A DNA stretch of 64,000 nucleotides from Ptychodera flava (lineage: Eukaryota; Hemichordata; Enteropneusta; Ptychoderidae). The stretch covers positions 5,688,501 to 5,752,500 of the forward strand of contig NC_091942.1 of NCBI RefSeq assembly GCF_041260155.1, given 5' to 3'. A program made the position numbers and the translations under genes. The notes below the pieces were generated by a model. It had not been told where the DNA came from. It did not search any database and worked only from the letters and a program-made list of their open reading frames with translations. Shown one piece after another: positions 59,223 through 64,000 of this stretch (its first letter is position 1; every line of letters starts with the position of its first letter).

Positions 59223-59956
59223 ATGCTTCTCGGTAAGTACAAAGCCAATGTCTATGGTGTTCCAATCCATGCCAAAATTACTACTTTGATTTTTTTTATG
59301 TCGATGAATAATAATGGTTGGCAGGAAAACAAGAGTTTCATTAAAAAGTTGTACGTTGAATGGATTATTCTGGAAAATGTGGCTTTCCCTAAAAACAAAA
59401 AATACTGTGATAAGAAACGTTGGTGGCCCCCCAGCAAAATCGATTTTGAAAAAGGCAATTGTATTTACTGTTAACGTTTAACGTTCTCAACGTTTGTAGT
59501 ACAACATTCTACTCAGAGAATTTGTTGTTCTCAGTCTGGAAGACATGCCTATATTCGAATAAACCACGTGAAACTTAGATCGGATATTTGCTTCGTCTTA
59601 TTTAAGAGGAACGCATTACGGAATATCAGTTGTAGACGACTATTGCATAGTAGTTGCAGACAAATAATTTGAGTCTTAAGGAATTTGTTTGCGCGCTACA
59701 TAAAGGAGAAGAATGCATCCTGAATGCATTCATATGATGATCTTTGTTATCAAACAGCTAATTATTTGTTTTTTCAGACAAGACGCATTGTAATTTTAAT
59801 GCATTCACTGTTATGTAGACTTGTTTTATTTGTGACTATGTTGAAATAAATTTATCTTTTTCAAAAAAAAAAAAAAAAAAAGGCAATTTTATTATCAGCA
59901 GACATGTTGGCGGGCTCATCACAACTTTCCAAAAACAAGTAATTGAGTGAGATTAA
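59223..59956 (+). pseudogene. Unrecognised open frame interrupted by a retroposed insert
   Basis: The frame starts MLLGKYKANVYGVPIHAKIT and reads on through KKYCDKKRWWPPSKIDFEKG. At 59,463 a 0.4-kb poly(A)-tailed insertion begins. After the insertion the same frame continues past the duplicated target (FIISRHVGGLITTFQKQ) to a TGA at 59,954-59,956. The uninterrupted frame would be about 100 residues. No family recognised. It could be a small gene disabled by the insertion, an exon, or chance. Confidence 0.3.
59463..59880 (+). mobile_element. Retroposed transcript with poly(A) tail and target duplication
   Basis: A GTTGAAATAAATTTATC signal near 59,840 is followed by about 19 A, ending at 59,881. 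The target word AAAAAGGCAATT lies both before (59,450-59,461) and after the insert. The pure A tail shows it is young. The inserted sequence has no long frame, so it may be a SINE-like RNA or the 3' end of an mRNA moved by a LINE. Confidence 0.75.
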
Positions 59957-60533
59957 AACAGAGATGTCTCACCTCTACCACAGTCTTTTTTCAGAGTGTA
60001 TGCCTCTATGAGGGAGAAAGTTAGGGAGAAAAAATTCAACTTATTTTTCACATTAATTCTGTCGCTATGAATTTTTGTATGCCTGTATCAACATTTAACT
60101 TTCATGCTTACATCAGTGTTTTACATTGCCAGTTATTATTGTATATGATGAATTAAAATGTGATACTTCAAAAAACAGCAACAAAACAAAAGTAATATTG
60201 CCTACCATACATAGCATTGTTACTCTGAACAACAATAACTATGCATATTTGCCTTTGCATTTATGTTCGTACAGCAAATACTGCATCCTTCAAATGGTAC
60301 AAGGACTAGAGAAGAATTTTTATTGCATTTTTAAAGAGAATAAACAATTGAAAAACAGTTTTGATGGTTCAGTTACTTGTTCTTCGATGTTGTTTTTATG
60401 ATACACTCGTGAAAACAATGCCGTACATTATGATTTAGGAGAATCATTAATAGCAGATAGGCTGTGTCATAAAATGAATAACTGAGTCGTGAAATCCTTC
60501 ATCCATTTAAAGGATACTAGCATCAAAAGTTTC

Positions 60534-60898
60534 TTAAAGTAATATGTCACTCGAAAGTGAGACTAAACTTTTGCTCAAACTCTCCTCAATGAAACTTTCA
60601 ACCACATCCATTCCCTTACCAAATTCAGAATAAAAATCAGGGGTCACCATGCAAGGTTTGGTACTAGAGAAACTAATTACCCAACATTTACTGGTATTTG
60701 AAATTCAAAATGGCCACGGCACCATACCCGTTTTAACCCCTTGGGTAAAACACAAAATTTTTCCAGCAAGAAAGTGAAAATTTTCCCTACTCCAAGAGCT
60801 TTAAAATGAGTCCCACAGTTGGTATACCAGAAAAGTATTGTAAAAAATTGGGTGTGAGTATCTGTTCTGTAGGCACGTTCTACCTTAAAGGGAAGTGG
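60534..60898 (+). mobile_element. TTAA-flanked MITE family M2, last copy
   Basis: TTAA at both edges, core AAACTTTTGCTCAAACTC, right end GCACGTTCTACCTTAA. It abuts an M3 element that shares its TTAA. The flank 59,960-60,530 has one 91-codon frame without motifs. Confidence 0.75.
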
Positions 60899-61121
60899 TC
60901 ATTGGAACTGCGCATGTGCAACTTTCTTGTTTACAAACATTGTATTTCATGCACTATGTATAGATGCATCATGTCAAAATAGCTGCAACATTTAAATTTT
61001 ACGATGTACAACATGTTTTGACTTTCACCAATCACCAACGTAGCTTGAATACGGTATTTATATCTGTCGTAGGGGTCCCTAGCGACCTTTGAGCGCTGTT
61101 CTGACAACCACCGCCCTTTAA
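60895..61121 (-). mobile_element. TTAA-flanked MITE family M3, complete copy
   Basis: Starts TTAAAGGGAAGTGGTCATTG and ends GACAACCACCGCCCTTTAA, inverted ends of about 20 bp, with CTGTCGTAGGGGTCCCTAGC near the right. It uses the TTAA that also closes the preceding M2 copy. Confidence 0.75.
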
Positions 61122-62244
61122 GCAGTACAAAGCAGATCAGAGACCTGAATGTGATAGAAACTAAACAAAATGAAACAGAAACAAAAACAAAAACTGTCTG
61201 AAGTACAACTTGATCACACCTTTATTTAATGTTTGAACAACCCACAGTATTGAATTGATTGCATCATATTGCATGCATTGATTTTGAAGAAACAACGTAC
61301 ATTATCGGTGGCATGATTCCCAAGTCAAGGTATTTACAATCCATGATATCCATCACAAATGTACATATATATTACTTTCCCTTTGTATGAGTTAAAAAAA
61401 TCTCACATCACCTCCTTTTGTTAAATAACAGCTTCTTACGCTCTCTTTCACTCCTCTTCATCTTTTCCAGACAAAATCAAACATCATTAAATGGTGTCAC
61501 ACATCAAACTTCTGTATTTTCTAACTTTCATGCTTCATTTCAGTTTTTTTAATTTTACTTTTAGCCAAGATCTAAGAATGGCTTCTCTATAATGCCCTTC
61601 AGGAATAGGATAGAAAGGTGGCAGTATCTTTCTTTCTTTCTTTCTGTTATTGTTATGAACACCACCTGTGCTCTGGGAAGGTACATGAGATTTTTTAATT
61701 GATTGCAGAAAACATGCTTGCTGAATTGGAAGCAGCCATCTTGGATCTGTGATTCACTGAACAGCTTCCTGGCATCCATGGCTTGGTATATGAATAAAGT
61801 AGTCTACAGAAATATATTTGTATCGCGTTATAATAGAAAATACATCATTAGCAATTATGTAGGGGGCACATCATATGTACTAATTTATTGATGAGTAATT
61901 GAAGGTAGTTGATTGTTAAATGTTTTGTCAGCTGAATAGCACAGTTCAACTTTTGATTACAGAGGCTTTTGAAACTGTTTCACTTCAAATATGCATACAT
62001 TACATACAGAGACTGAAATTGAAACTTGGATAGAGTTTTCTATATCTGGTAGAACGGGACTTTGGTATGTCTATAACAGATTAGTTTCATAATGTATATA
62101 GACTTGGAGAAAACTTACATCATTCCTCCCAGAAAACTAGTATGTAAAGCTAATAGATATTCCCACTTTTCTGTGTTCCAAACTATCTCCACTTGACAGT
62201 ACTATACACACAGCAAACCCTAACCCTATCAAAAAGGTGACCTC

Positions 62245-63630
62245 CTATCTTAGATCTCTTGGGTCATCAAACACTAAATACTTGTGCAGAGTTGGTGGCA
62301 ATTCGCTGGCCTCTAGAGTTGCCAGGTACCTCTTTCCAAGGGACACTCTGAGGGAGTGGCGGCAAAAGTGTTTCAGAGATCGCGGCTGCTTCATAAGCTC
62401 CAGAATCTCCTGACCGAATCCTGGAAACCATTTAAACAGATCCTCACCACAATCATCAAATTCAATGAAGTTTAAGTTTGGAGATGTGCTGAAGAGAAGA
62501 GCCAACAGTTCCACTTTTGTTGATGATCGTCTGAGAAACGCCTTGAAGTTTTCTTTGTTGAATTTGTTGAGAAGAGCCCCATTGTTCAGCATCAGTTTGA
62601 TGTACTTTTCGGCTGGCACGTTTTTGAAGAATTCCGCTGTTGTGTTGAATTCATGGAACACTGGTCCGCAGATCATGGCATAATCCAACGGGGTGTGATC
62701 CTCCGAGTCCACCTTGTTGATGTCATCTACGATGTCGATGAGAAATGGCACGCACTTCGTCATTTGGTTTTTGAATGCCAAGTGTAATGGGCTGCATCCG
62801 TCATTTGTATCCACATTAACTTGGCAACCATGCTGGTGCAAATATTGGCATCCTGCCAGGTTTCCCATGCTTGCCGCTGAGTATAAAGCCGTACAGCCTG
62901 CTCCATTGGTTACGTTGAGATCAGCACCGCATGACACAAGTAACTCTAGATGTGCAGTGTTCTCATATCGATCAAGAGCCGCCATATGCAACAAGTAGTT
63001 GCTTTGGTAGAACGGTCTCATTAGGGGATCCCCATGCTGGAGCAGAGCTTTCAAAATTTCAAGCCGTTTTGGATGTGGCTTTTTATGGATCAGATCTAGG
63101 TATATTTCATCAGCAGCTGTCTTGCTGTATTTCAGTAACAACTCCACAGCTCCAAAGTTCTCAGTTTTACAGGCCATGTACATGGGGTCCATGCGATTCG
63201 GATATGAGTCATCCATCTCTGTGCTGGCATCGTACTTGAGCAGCAACTCTAAGCAGCGATTGGTGGGCCGTTCTGTCGAAAACAAGGCCAGGGAAATTTG
63301 CAGAGCGGTCATATCATACTGACCCACGCCAAACTGTCGTAGCCTTGAGATTACTGTTTGCTGTGTTGGGAAGTTCAAGTACTCCCTCGGTCGAAACGTT
63401 ATATTTGCACCAAATCCCTCTTTTATTACAATCTCAAACTTTTCACAATCATCTTCTTCAAGTAACTGATAACAGATGCTCTTGAAGTCTTTTTGGTATT
63501 CAGGAGAGAGGTCTGACCAGTTCCGGAAATAGAAGGAAATATCTTCAAAGAAAACATTGGCATCTTCTGCTTCCTCCTGACCAAACACAGGACCATGATC
63601 AGCATTTGATGTAGAACTGACCTCTGCCAT
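62245..63630 (-). CDS. Ankyrin-repeat and SOCS-box protein (ASB-like), single coding exon
   Basis: 461 residues from a clear ATG (AAAATGGCAG context). An acidic N-terminal part (1-105) precedes about six to seven ankyrin repeats (about 105-355), e.g. DMTALQISLALF, YPNRMDPMYMACKTENFGAV, GCTALYSAASMGNLAGCQYL and DGCSPLHLAFKNQ. Residues 356-410 look like worn or helical repeats. The C-terminus is a SOCS box: PRSLKHFCRHSLRVSLGKR (BC box, about 416-434) and LPPTLHKYLVF (Cul5-box part, about 444-454). ASB proteins bring substrates to Elongin B/C-Cullin5 ubiquitin ligases in the cytoplasm. Which ASB it resembles most cannot be told by eye. An upstream noncoding exon is possible. Confidence 0.92.
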   Translation of the reverse strand: MAEVSSTSNADHGPVFGQEEAEDANVFFEDISFYFRNWSDLSPEYQKDFKSICYQLLEEDDCEKFEIVIKEGFGANITFRPREYLNFPTQQTVISRLRQFGVGQYDMTALQISLALFSTERPTNRCLELLLKYDASTEMDDSYPNRMDPMYMACKTENFGAVELLLKYSKTAADEIYLDLIHKKPHPKRLEILKALLQHGDPLMRPFYQSNYLLHMAALDRYENTAHLELLVSCGADLNVTNGAGCTALYSAASMGNLAGCQYLHQHGCQVNVDTNDGCSPLHLAFKNQMTKCVPFLIDIVDDINKVDSEDHTPLDYAMICGPVFHEFNTTAEFFKNVPAEKYIKLMLNNGALLNKFNKENFKAFLRRSSTKVELLALLFSTSPNLNFIEFDDCGEDLFKWFPGFGQEILELMKQPRSLKHFCRHSLRVSLGKRYLATLEASELPPTLHKYLVFDDPRDLR

Positions 63631-63719
63631 TTTACAGTTTGTTAGGATCTGACAAAGGAGAGATTATTTTGACCATTGAAACTGTATCTACTGTATTTCA
63701 GATAATTACAACTATTAAA

Positions 63720-63902
63720 CACAGGCGTTACTGGACTGGGTAGTTTGTGAAAGTGTAGTTTATGCTATGTGTTTATGCTACATTCCGCCTTTCTGATAGG
63801 TAGCCTTACTTCTTGTAAGGCTACATATCAGAATGTCGGAACACAGCACAAACTCACAGCATAAACTCATACTACCTGCGCCCAGTCCACATAACGCCTG
63901 TG
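63720..63902. mobile_element. Hairpin hAT-like MITE upstream of the ASB-like gene
   Basis: 183 bp, nearly one long inverted repeat: ends CACAGGCGTTA and TAACGCCTGTG, centre GTAGCCTTACTTCTTGTAAGGCTAC. Perfect 8-bp duplications CTATTAAA lie at 63,712-63,719 and 63,903-63,910. It starts 90 nt upstream of the ASB-like start codon, so it may lie in the promoter or 5' UTR. Confidence 0.9.
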
Positions 63903-64000
63903 CTATTAAACATGTGTATTAGGTAGAGTAATGGTGTACAGGTGTGAGTCACCCAGAACGATTTTAACAAAGGATATATATACATTGTTGAGATACTCCA

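Noticed and set aside
62465-63322. Plus-strand frames over the ankyrin gene
   Set aside because: Antisense shadows of the 461-residue ASB-like coding exon.

Overview
The window looks like nuclear DNA from an invertebrate deuterostome. It is AT-rich, its genes have introns, it carries long GATA, CATA, TCTG, TC and TA microsatellites, and repeat fossils are everywhere. It holds a vanin/biotinidase-type amidase, secreted von Willebrand type D (VWD) proteins, an ankyrin-SOCS protein and an LTR element of the Gmr1 type, a lineage described from deuterostomes. A hemichordate, lancelet or echinoderm would all fit, and the sequence alone does not decide between them.

Layout. Positions 1-10,400 carry a six-exon minus-strand gene (VWD gene C), from its promoter near 10,380 to a proposed stop at 93. 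Its introns hold a LINE tail, a foldback fragment and a 3.4-kb composite with a Penelope-like reverse transcriptase. Positions 10,400-15,500 have no convincing gene. A two-exon vanin/biotinidase-like gene lies on the minus strand at 15,567-19,262. Positions 19,300-25,500 are MITEs, microsatellites and a LINE scrap. A nearly full-length, young-looking but broken Gmr1-like LTR retrotransposon fills 25,512-31,755. Positions 31,800-36,050 hold a hAT-like insertion in a minisatellite, two copies of one MITE and a foldback element. VWD gene A (+, 36,213-44,243) and its tandem duplicate VWD gene B (+, 52,299-57,136) are separated by a decayed L1/Tx1-type LINE, a TIR element with internal repeats, and an expanded foldback array with a long palindrome. 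An intronless ankyrin-repeat/SOCS-box gene lies on the minus strand at 62,245-63,630, with a hairpin MITE just upstream of it.

Main result. By joining exons at splice signals, three members of one small secreted-protein family can be rebuilt. Each has a signal peptide, a short pro-region with a Lys-Arg site, a cysteine-bearing beta-sandwich-like domain of about 100 residues, and a single VWD domain. All three share five introns in phases 0-1-1-0-2, and every model has a length divisible by three with a proposed very short last exon that begins Ser-Cys. A and B are close tandem copies (about 80% identical by eye). C is older, in the opposite orientation. I do not recognise a named orthologue. 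All statements come from reading the sequence; no search was run.
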